Below are positions 30,572-52,029 of a stretch of DNA of 64,000 nt, one piece after another (the first letter of the stretch is position 1; every line of letters begins with the position of its first letter). The notes below the pieces were generated by a model, which had not been told where the DNA came from, did not search any database, and was given only the letters and a program-made list of their open reading frames with translations. Source of the DNA: Ptychodera flava (Eukaryota; Hemichordata; Enteropneusta; Ptychoderidae); contig NC_091933.1 in the NCBI RefSeq assembly GCF_041260155.1, positions 19,475,599-19,539,598 of the forward strand, written 5' to 3'. Position numbers and translations under genes: made by a program.

Positions 30572-33500
30572 ATGGCTGCAAAAACGTTTGGACTTGAGTT
30601 GTTCCCTGATTGCAGAGTAACCCTGGCATTGTTTACTGAAGTTCAAAACTGCAGGGAATTGAAAAGAAGCATAGTGGACGGGGACATCGACGGTGCTCTC
30701 CTTAACGCCTCAATGGTAAGCTTTAGCAAACCTTTACATGAGCCTCTGACACGTGTTCGACCAAACGGTGCGGCACACAACCCATACTGTCACTGCCCGG
30801 TTAGACCACAGTCGCTCGAGAGCTATTCAGCTCAGGGACTATTCGCCCCATAGACGAGTATACAGAAGCGAGAAATACCCCAAGTCAGGAAACAGAATGG
30901 CTATAAAAACCGCGCCATGTAACATTCCGTGTCCGATTTCACTGTGAAAATTAGCAAGTTCATCTATCATGCAACCGTCGATCGTTCCCTATCATTCTAA
31001 AAGTTCATACCTGATACTTTATCTGATTCAAAAACGCTTGTTTCGTGTGATTTTCGGCCGAATTCGACGGACACCTCGCCAAAACCTGGGGGTGAGCAAC
31101 ATTCCGGTCACCTCTTGGGTACCTCCACTTTACTGACGTTGGCGCCGCCTACCCATGAGGGATGACTGGAATGTTGCTCACGCCTATGTTTTGGCCAGGT
31201 GTCTCTCGAACTCGGCCGAAAATCACAGGAAATGAGCATTTTGTAAGCAGATGAAGTATCAGGTATGAATTTTCGTGTGATTTTCGGCCCAGTTCAGAAG
31301 ACACGTCGCCAAAACATAAGGCATGAACAACCTTCCAGTCACCCCTCATGGGTATACGCGGCGCTAACGTCAGTAAAGTGGAGGTGCCCAACGTCCACTG
31401 TAAGGTGACCGGAATGTTGCTCACGCTTATGTTTTAGCGACGTGTCCGTCGAATTCGGCCGAAAATCACACGAAACGAGCGTTTGTGAAGCAAATCAAGT
31501 ACCAGGTATGAATTTTGAGAATGATAGGGAACGGTCGACGGTTACATGATAGATGAACTTGCTACTTTTCACGGTAAAATCGAACGTCGAAGATGACATG
31601 GTGGCACGATCCCTATACAAAATAGCCATTTCATTTCCTGACTTGGGGTATTTCTCGCTTCTGTATACTCGTCTATGGGGCGAATAGTCCCAGAGCTGAA
31701 TAGCTCTCGAGCGACTGTGATTAGACACACTGGCACTGACAGTTGGGCGTTTAAGTGTACACGAGGTCTATCTTTTCATAAAACAGAGTCACCTCTTGTC
31801 ATTGTAGATTGGAAAACTTGTAGCCGAAAGAATTTCAAATTTCAGTTCAGGGGCATTGAAAGCCGAGATGTAAGAGGTATCCAGAACAATAGCATTGGCA
31901 GCCTGCAGAGATTGTAGCATTTAAATAGCTCTGCATGGCAGGGCTGTGTGTTACCGGCGTTATACGGCCTCCCTGTGGTAGGAGGCCGTATAACGCCGGT
32001 AACATACAGCCCTGCCATGCAGAGCTATTGTGGCATATGACCCATCAATTAAACACAGCAAAATGTTGACATTCTCTATTGTCATTATCAGTGATTTATC
32101 ATTCACAAAACATATTAATTAGAATGGGTCCCACTAATTACTGCCCGTGACTGCCCGTAGCTGCCCGAGGACTGCCCGAGAACTGCCCGAGGAGCAAGTA
32201 GGCCAAATTTCGCCAATTTTAACACTTAGCCAATAGCTTGAACTTATATTATGCCTGGCTAACCAAAAATATCATTGATTTAGTGTTTTCTTTAGCGGCT
32301 TTAGAACCCGAAAGACGCCGGGCTTTCGACGAGAAAGATGTCCCCATCTTGATTATGAGATCATACCATTCAGTGCAAGGGGTGGTAGGCTATCAAGCTG
32401 TACGCACTCGGCGAGGTTATTGTACCACCTCTCGGACTAAATGGTATGATCTCACTATCAAGCTGGCGGATGTCCTTCGAGCGGGGCCGTCTTCAGAGTT
32501 CCAAAACCGCCGGAGAAAACATCAGGTTAACGCCAAATCAATGATATTTTTGGTTGGCTGGGCATGTTTTAAACTGAACCTATTTGCCTAGTGTTAAAAT
32601 TGGCGAAATTTGGCTCACTTTTTCCTCGGGCAGTGCTCGGGCAGTTCTTGGGCAGTCCTCAGGCAGCTACGGGCAGTCACGGGCAGTAATCAGTAGGACC
32701 GATTAGAGAATCGGTGAAACAATCACTGTCTTCTTATTTCCGTAACGAGAATTAATTAGAATGAGACGTTGAAAAATAATGTCAATGACAATGGCACAGT
32801 GACCTGTATAAAGCCATTTTCTCGGACGTAGAGTCTTCATTGAGTAAAAAGTTGAGTTACAGGGTCATGATACATCTAACATCAGATACCAGTCCTTGAT
32901 TGTGTGCTTCAATTGATACCTGCTGCTGGCATCTCCCCGGGAATAATAAGGTCACAATTCACACTTTCAATTCATGTTGCTTTTAGTGCAGATTTAAGAT
33001 GAAACTATTCAGTACATCACATGTTGTGATGAAATAAGTAGGGTAAATTGCCAAGTATTACAACAGTAAATTTTCCCACTCCAGGAGGCAGTAGTTGACT
33101 AAAGAGAGCAAAAGTTGTGAATTAAAACCTCTTGGATTTCAAGTTTTTTATGCTTAATATAAGCAGATCAATGCATACCATAAAGAACTTCATGGCTAAA
33201 ATGTATGGTACTGTATGTAATTTTCATTGCTTATAATTACCACACTAAATGGTTCGTACCATAATTGATGTGTGAACAATCATGACTTTGCCGTCACATC
33301 AAAATGTGCAAGACGATGACTCTAGAACAACAGTGATTTAGTCATCCAGTATGTGATACATTTAACTTTCAGATTGTTGATCCTTTCCAAGTGTTGGTAG
33401 CAGCCAATAAAGCGATACACTTGAACCACCATGGAAAGATGAAAACCAGAAATATCAATTCCGAAGTCCTCTTCAATCTTTCCCCGACTAATAATGTAAG

Positions 33501-36500
33501 TACAAATATAGTGATGTTCAGTGAACACTGATGTGAGAAAGTTGCCAAGATTTTTATGTTGATACAAAATTATTGTATACAAAGCAAAACAGTAAATAGA
33601 TTTTGGGAGGGGAATGTCAATGTCAGTGCCTCTAGGGTGGTTTGGTTCTTTACAAATAATCACTTTATGTCCAAGCAAAATTAAAAATGTTCATAATGTC
33701 ACTCAATGATTTATGCATGTACATGTTTCAACATTTGCACACCTTTCCAATCACTTGTGATGCTCCAAGTCTTCACTCTAGCTCCTTTCTGTAATAAAAG
33801 AGTTCTCTACTTGCGCCTGTCATGGAGGATAACATATTATGAAGGCATGATGGGACATACTATCATGCTGTTGTTCATACTAGGCTTTACATAATTGTTC
33901 TTCACAAGCGTCACTTTGTCTTCTGTGTTCAAGTGCACTTACATGTACACAACAGTGTAGCAGTGAACACATATCCGAGCATACTACTGCATGAACTTGA
34001 GTTGTTAGTTTCAGGTGATTTCACAACAAAATGTTAGAAAACATGCAAAATTCCTGTAAAATATTTACGTAGAAGAATTCCTTCTATTAAACTTTATACT
34101 GATCTTTGCTGTAATTCCTTTGACAAAATTGTTGCAAAATTTAAAGAAATCTTTGTCTGCTAAAGAGTAAGACTACAACAAATTGTATTGATGTCAGGAA
34201 AATATGTAGCAAATATTGCTGGTACTGATGCAAGCTTTACAAAATTATTCATAGATATTCATCAGCTTGGTAGATAAACTGTCAATAAAGATCTTCTAAT
34301 CAGTTGATCACACCGCCATCTAGTGGTCAGCTGTAAATATTTTACTTCTTTCTTTTTTTTGTCATTCTGTTGAAGATTGTCGTCCATGACAGATCGAAAG
34401 TACATACACTGAAAAATATTGACTTGTTCTGTGGTAGAAGCTATTTTAATTCTAAAATTACAGATACCAAAGATGCTAACTTCTTAAATGTGACACTCTA
34501 GGGGCTTGTTCACCCAGTTTAACAGAAAACATAGAGATAATAAAAATACATTACACATTGCTAGGCCTAAAAGTGTCTTTTGCTGTTCCAAACATCTATG
34601 GTATCAATGAGCAATGTCTGATTGTCACATGACAAAGAAGTTGCATGTATTCGTATTCACCAATACAAATTCACCGTTTCAAAGAGATCTGTTCTTGGTT
34701 TATATTGTTCTCCTTGACACTCAGTGATTGTATCATCTATCCAGAATGATCCTACTATTGCTCTGTCCATGAGTTTGTAGTCATAGCAACCACTTCCATT
34801 CAAGTTTCTGTATTCTCTTTTTGTCATGTGACAGATTTCTGATGCTTTCAAGAAGTTTGGTCTTGGTGACGACGACACTGCCTTCCTTGCGGCCATTTTG
34901 AATGACAACAACGGAGATAAGTTGGAAAGCCTAGAGCAGCAAGTCGATGGTAATATGGTTGGTTTAGATCAACTGAAGATTACCACAGATCAAGCTAAAA
35001 TACAGAAGGTAATGATGTGTTGTTAGGGCAGGGTTTGTCATGGGTTGAATTTTGATTGCAGTCACAATACCATACTGCGTCTGTTTATTTGTGATCTGTT
35101 TTTTTTGACCAGTCAGGTCAAAGTAGCACTACGATTTTGAGTAGTACGATAAACCCCATGGCAAGACGGTGCAAGCACGGCTTACTTAAGTTATTTGCAC
35201 CAGAGCTTTAAATGTATTCTGCCGGTGTCCCTGCACAAGTGTCATGGTATGCGCACGGTCCAACACAAGTGAACTCTGGTACATATGTAATGATTTATAA
35301 TTCCAAAGTCTCGTATTTGATGATTTTTGGTAATTTCCTTCATTATTTTATTTCTGTTGATAAAATGATATTTTTATTGTGTTATAAGCACACTGTCTTC
35401 TGGGATGTGTACATTTAACACCTTACTTGTACATCATAGTGATCTTTGTACATTACTTTGGCAAGTCGGGTCAGAAACCCCAAAGCTCATCCATCACACA
35501 ATAGAATGTTTGATCACCTCAGTTGTCACAGACTGCCCAAAAGTCACACATTTGATTGCAGAGTTGATACAATATTGTGTATCCATGGCATGTGGCAAGG
35601 ACTAAGGTTTGGGTAAAATTGTCAATTCTAATATCAGTATATGCAGTGTGGTTCATATCACTACATGTCACAGAAAGATGGCACCAGTAAAGATGAGACA
35701 CCACAAACTTTTGGATATAAACTGAGATAGGTTTTTGTTGAGGGATTCTAGCTCTATACTAGCACGGGCATTCATGGGGATCAATTATGACAATGTTCAC
35801 ATTAAATTGTGAAATGCAAACAGAGGTGGATGCCATTTTTGCAGCTTGATACCATAGATTAATTAGGGATGGTGCTCAGTAATTTTTTTCAAATTTTTTA
35901 ATCATTAAAGACCCATCGGTAGGTGTCTTCAAAACATCAGTATCTGAAGTTCAAATTCACAGAGAAGTACACTGCAACCTTTCCCAATAGTAAATTGATC
36001 AAAAAGATCAATAACCCGGGTGGAAAGTGCAATGACTGAGCAGTACGTACATCACAGGAAATCTAAAATGTCAAGATCATAACCCCATTAGATGATGGCT
36101 TGACCCCCCATTGATACATCAGGAAATTGAATTTTTTTTCAGATTGTAATTTCTTTCGTATAAACTTCCCTTTTCCTATCGTTGTCACAAATTATTTGCA
36201 ATACCTGTCTAAAATCCCTGTTTCACCATATGTAATAGATTTCCATGTAACATGGAAGGTCGTTTCCTTTATTTCATTTCCTGAACTTGTCCATTAAAGA
36301 AGAGATGCCCATATGCAGTTTTCATCCAGCTCACATGGGAATCACTAATTCAATAGCATGCCCAGCACTCCACCTCAGGATTATGCCATTAATTTAATGA
36401 ATTTGCCTGTCATACCTGACAACGTAAACTCAAAATATTACATAAAACCAGCTTTTCAGTAAATCTAATTTTACGTTATATTTGGAAGACACAAGTACAT

Positions 36501-36790
36501 TTTTCTTTGCATCTAACTATATGATATATTTTTTAAAATTAACCATATATATAAGTTCACAAAATCAGTTTTTTTCATTTCATTGGATTTTCATGCACGT
36601 CTTGAAACCTTACAATGTTCAGCTATTGGCATATGGATAGCTCTCTCTTGCTTTGACCAGTAGACAGTTTCAGTTTCTATCAATGCATCTTCTGTCATTT
36701 CAGATTTACAAAATTCAAGATTTGGAACTGAAAAACAGCACACTGGTGGATGCTGTCGTCTGCAGAATGGCAAGCAAAGATGCCACCTAG
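30572..36790 (+). CDS. TPRKB: TPRKB, KEOPS/EKC complex subunit of Cgi121 type (4 exons)
   Basis: TPRKB binds the kinase-like subunit PRPK/Bud32 in the KEOPS complex, which makes the universal N6-threonylcarbamoyl-adenosine (t6A) modification of ANN-decoding tRNAs. Exons are 30572-30715, 33373-33495, 34835-35008 and 36704-36790, all joined in phase 0. The product has 175 residues, the same length as human TPRKB. Recognisable segments are [19 protein letters not shown] near the N-terminus, IDGALLNA at the end of exon 1, [17 protein letters not shown] in exon 2, LFNLSPTNN before exon 3, [12 protein letters not shown] in exon 3, and [12 protein letters not shown] at the C-terminus. The start matches the family N-terminus; in-frame ATGs further upstream are not supported by family length. 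AATAAA at 37423-37428 is a possible poly(A) signal. Intron 1 (2.66 kb) carries three fold-back elements. Confidence 0.96.
30807..31719. mobile_element. Large fold-back transposon, about 913 bp
   Basis: In TPRKB intron 1. The left end CACAGTCGCTCGAGAGCTAT and the right end (its reverse complement at 31719) extend inwards as diverged inverted arms of more than 200 bp, including GGGACTATTCGCCCCATAGA and GCGAGAAATACCCCAAGTCA. The interior repeats a GTGTGATTTTCGGCC module several times in both orientations, so the structure is nested. A TTAGAC lies just outside each end, but a clean target duplication is not certain. Confidence 0.8.
31924..32029. mobile_element. Fold-back MITE, 106 bp
   Basis: A nearly perfect palindrome with arms of about 48 bp: AATAGCTCTGCATGGCAGGG ... 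CGGCGTTATACGGCCTCC, then the inverse. It lies in TPRKB intron 1. Confidence 0.85.
32125..32702. mobile_element. Fold-back element with terminal CTGCCCG comb
   Basis: The left arm has ACTGCCCG spaced every 10-12 bp five times (32149-32193). The right arm has the inverse CGGGCAGT series (32626-32689). The arms continue through AATTTCGCCAATTTTAACAC and the AAAAATATCATTGATTT segment and pair imperfectly across almost the whole 578 bp. The frame at 32238-32591 is a by-product of this palindrome. It lies in TPRKB intron 1. Confidence 0.85.
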
Positions 36791-37422
36791 CCCACAGGCT
36801 GGGTCAACCCATTGCAGCATAAATTTAGTCGATTAACTAAAAACGACCGAGATGAACGGCACTTGGCAGCACACAGCACGCCACCCACAGGCCCTCATCT
36901 CATGAACGCCGTACACACAAAAGTACCAATATGGTAATTTACAGTGCCGGGTTTATGAACCTCATCAAATTAGTAGATGAAAGAACAACTCTCAGGCATT
37001 GCTACAGGCAACATGAACTTTTAAGATTACTTCATTACAGAGAAAGACACATGGGGATATATGCATTGGAAGACATTTCATCCGAAATTACAGTCATAAT
37101 GAAGCCTGGCCCCCGACATTCAAATTGATTTCACTTCTGGTTTTATTGTACATATTTCAAATTTAGTTTTTAAGAATTTGCTCTTGTTCTTGACAGAAAA
37201 AAACATTAATTATGCCATATTTTTCAACTAAGCTTTTCCTGTTACCTGTAACATAACCGCTCATGGACGTACGTGCCGTAATTTCACTTAGGTAATGACT
37301 GACACACTGTGTTGATAGCAATTACCCTACTCTGCAACTTATTAAGCCATAAATAAGAGTGGTCCCAGACAGGCATCAGTAAAACTATCAAAGTACCGGT
37401 ACATGTACTATTATTGTAGCAA

Positions 37423-37428
37423 AATAAA
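37423..37428 (+). promoter_or_regulatory. Candidate poly(A) signal of TPRKB
   Basis: AATAAA, 633 bp after the TPRKB stop codon on the sense strand. Confidence 0.4.
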
Positions 37429-38690
37429 GTAATTTATGTTCCATGCTACTTGTACTGTAAGCTGACAATAATATCAATTGTGAACAACTTCCTCCTCGCA
37501 AGTTACTACTCTGATGAAGCACAGGTGAACAAATTTATATGAACGACAGCGTCCACTGTAATGTAGAATGTACAAACATATGTTTTGGCAAAGTAAATGT
37601 TACTATGACAACTTGCAAGCATTTAGTCTGATATATTTTACAACCACTATTCTCAACAATGCCTGGTAAGTGTTGGAAGAATTACTCAGATACAAATAAT
37701 CTCATGAGATATGTCCATTTAAAAATATATTCACAACTCTTTATTCTCTCTTTTCTAACATCTGTTGAGTAGACACACTGAAAACTCTGTTGCTATTACC
37801 TGTAAGTTTACTCATTTGTCACCTGCAATTGGCCTTTTGCTACAAAGTCGTTTCAAAACCCCTGTGTACTGTCAACACACTACTCTTCACAATTCTAAAT
37901 CAAAATTGGCTAAGCATGCACTTTAACATTTGCGCAATGTAGATTTCTGGAAATGTGTTTTGAATATGCATGTTACCTACCATACAGATAACTCAAATGC
38001 TTAACTATTCAAGCTCATTTATCAAATTTGAACACATTTTATTTAAGCAAGCACCTGAGGTTAAGTTGGCACAAGAGCAAACCTGTACAGAGTATTTCTT
38101 CTTTTAATCTCACAAAAATATGATCTAGAAGTCGAAAAGTATATATATAATTAATATGAATGTACTAAGTTCACCTTTTCATCACTATGGTTTGGCCAAA
38201 ATCCATTGTTTTCAAAGGTGATTGTGGCCCTATTTACAGGGAACTGGGGTGAACAAACGGGTGAAACTTCCGAATCAAAAGGTATAGTAGCTGTAGGATG
38301 TAGTTGGAAGGACACCTACATATGCATCATTCTTGTATGAGAAATGGTGGCCAGTAAACAACCATCACCTTTCTCTCTCTAGTGACATTTGGTTATCAAG
38401 TCCTCTTTGAGCAGGCAAAGTTGATATCAGAGTGAATTTAAGTACACACTTTACTAGTAAAGGCAGTGAAAATTATGAGTTCATATGTTGTGCAGAGTGA
38501 CTTTGGCCCAGTGTTGATCGAAAGTGCAATATATATGTTTATACAGATATTCTCCTGGTATAATCAATAACAATGAAACTAAGGGTGACCATTAGGTAAT
38601 ATGACATATGGGACTGAAACTACTTCACTATATATCTGTGATTTTATAGTTTTGACAATTGTTGTGACTTCTTTGGCAGCTAAGTTATTC

Positions 38691-38696
38691 TTTAAT
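38691..38696 (-). promoter_or_regulatory. Candidate poly(A) signal of PPIL1
   Basis: ATTAAA on the minus strand, 176 bp after the PPIL1 stop codon. It is a common variant hexamer. Confidence 0.3.
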
Positions 38697-38871
38697 ACAT
38701 TTAAAAGCAAGTACCGTAATTCTCAGAAAGTTAAGTATCAAGACAGACAATGTCTACCGGGACGACTTGGTACACCACTGAATGGACTGTCATAACAGCA
38801 AAATGAATAATCCCGAACTGTCAAGTCAAAGCCGACACATTCCAGAGTTCAGGGTTTGATGGTGCTCAAGA

Positions 38872-40404
38872 TCATGACGGTGTGGTCGGGTATGCTCTCA
38901 TAATTCTAACATCATCGACAGGTCGATCCCCCGTATCGGTCTCTACCATTCCCATTCTGTTGACGATACTGATGCCACCGTACACCCTGCCGAATATTGT
39001 GTGCTTGCCGTCAAGCCACTGTGTCGGTGCCAGGGTAATGAAGAACTGGCTACCATTGGTGTTTGGCCCGCTATTTGCCATGGATAGAATACCCGCTCCC
39101 GAATGCTTCAGTTCTGGAGAAATTTCATCCTCAAAGCTTCTGCCGTAGATGGAAGCCCCTCCTCTTCCTGGAAAAGGAACGTAATGAAATTATGCACTTT
39201 GGAACAAATATTAGCATTTCTGTAAAAGCAGGTTTTGTACAGGTACTTATTTATTTGTTGCAACCCTCTTAAAGCCCGGGATCACTGAAAACAATGGGAG
39301 CAGCATATTCCAAAGCACTGACAATGAAATTAAATGTACAGATGATGAAATATCAAAAATTCTGGTACGTTCGCTTCTGCAGTATCAGGAGGAGGAGTTC
39401 TTTCTGCTGTGAATAGCATTCAATCTAAAAAACATGCATGATTTCTGTTAATACCAGTTTATCCCTTTGTCATTATATTTTTAATGGATTCTTAAAAAAT
39501 ATTGTCTCCTACTCATCACAAAATTTACAGACAATTCATTGGGACATGTTGAATAATAACAATTCTAAATGCTGTTTCTTTTGCATATATAGTTCTAAGC
39601 ATAGTATAAATTCAAGCAGTTAAGTTTTAGCAGAATTTGAGGACCACTCGATGCTTAAAAGCACTGGTATGACAATTGTAGTTACCCTCATTTCTGAATT
39701 TCATGGACAATTTGTAGCCACAAACGTTCACAGCGAGCACGTCCGCAAAACCACAGCAACTGAATATTACAAACCTGTTCCTGTTGGATCTCCTCCTTGG
39801 ATCATGAAGTCTTTGATGATTCTGTGGAACTTGCAGTTGTTGTAATATCCACGCTTGGACAGTTCAGCGAAATTCTGGCAGGTTTTTGGTGCATGTAACC
39901 AGTACAGTTCGATAGTTATCCTCCCCATGCTGTGAACCAGATTGATGTTGTTAGTGTCAGCGCCCCCACGAGGCAATCGTGAAGTTTTGTCAAACTACTG
40001 CCCTACGGCCCGTTATTTGCATGAAATCAGAACAAGAACTTAAATGAAACGGTACTAAATTCCGTTGGAGCAGGATCATAATGTGCAAAATAGAACTTGT
40101 GAACAAGCGTGTTACACGCTTGTTCTGTCCATGCGTACTGTACACCCATTCAAATGGCACAGCAGTACACCGGCACCCACCACAGTACTGAACTGAACAA
40201 TGAATGACATGTGTTTGCCAACGCTCGAGCGTTAAGTTGACAGGAAAAGCGGTTTGCATGTCTTACAAGGTAATTCCCGTTTTTGTCTGAAATAAACTCC
40301 CGACTGAGTTCACAAAGGGCAATACTATCCGATCCGATCAGCACAAGTTCTTACCTTGTCTCAAGAACAACGAGCGGAGAGTTTTCAAACGTGCACGCCG
40401 CCAT
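38872..40404 (-). CDS. PPIL1: PPIL1, spliceosomal peptidyl-prolyl isomerase (3 exons)
   Basis: PPIL1 is a nuclear cyclophilin recruited to the spliceosome through SKIP/SNW1, where it acts in the activated and catalytic complexes. Minus-strand exons are 40404-40355, 39929-39775 and 39167-38872; phases join exactly and give 166 residues, the human length. The cyclophilin fold covers nearly the whole protein. [19 protein letters not shown] carries the catalytic Arg (53), Phe (58) and Gln (61). The third exon encodes [24 protein letters not shown], with the conserved substrate-pocket Trp, then [17 protein letters not shown] and a short C-terminus (AYPTTPS) two residues longer than in human. The first exon is only 50 bp and its start (ATGGCGGCG) resembles a TISU/YY1 initiator. 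PDCL lies head-to-head 358 bp away. Confidence 0.97.
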
Positions 40405-40762
40405 GATGAATTTTACCCAGCACGCCTTTCGGTACAAAATGGCAGCCTTCTCTTAGCTCTTTGCATCGAGACATTTCTTTTTGTTTAAATATAGCCTCGG
40501 CGCTGCAAAACACCAGAGTTTGAACGTAAAATCGCGACTGAACATCTGCGATAACGTATAAAATTGGTAACATAGAGCTCCTAACCGAGAGGGGATCTTG
40601 TGACCAGATACGAGGGGTCAACAAACTTTCATCATCATTTTCTTCACTCATTCATCTATCTCCAGAAATACTTCTATTCCGATTTCGTCGTTTCTTGAAG
40701 TGTGTCTTCAAAGCATTTAGGAGAGAGGAAAGAAAACAACACACAGTGGGGCATAATCAGCC
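40405..40762. promoter_or_regulatory. Probable bidirectional PPIL1/PDCL promoter
   Basis: The 358 bp between two divergent start codons should hold both 5' UTRs and the core promoters. No TATA box is apparent. An 88-codon minus-strand frame (40651-40385) fills much of it but overlaps the PPIL1 start in another frame and has no recognised domain. Confidence 0.6.

Positions 40763-52029
<11,267 letters not shown>

Larger units (their letters stand above)
36791..38871. other. TPRKB-PPIL1 convergent intergenic region
   Basis: Non-coding AT-rich DNA between two gene 3' ends. It holds AATAAA at 37423-37428 for TPRKB and ATTAAA on the minus strand at 38691-38696 for PPIL1. I see no further gene or repeat. 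Confidence 0.6.

Noticed and set aside
32238..32591. 117-codon plus-strand frame
   Set aside because: It lies wholly in the fold-back element, pairs with itself as DNA and resembles no protein.
40385..40651. 88-codon minus-strand frame upstream of PPIL1
   Set aside because: It overlaps the PPIL1 start out of frame, sits in the shared promoter and matches nothing recognised. It might be a 5' UTR open frame at most.
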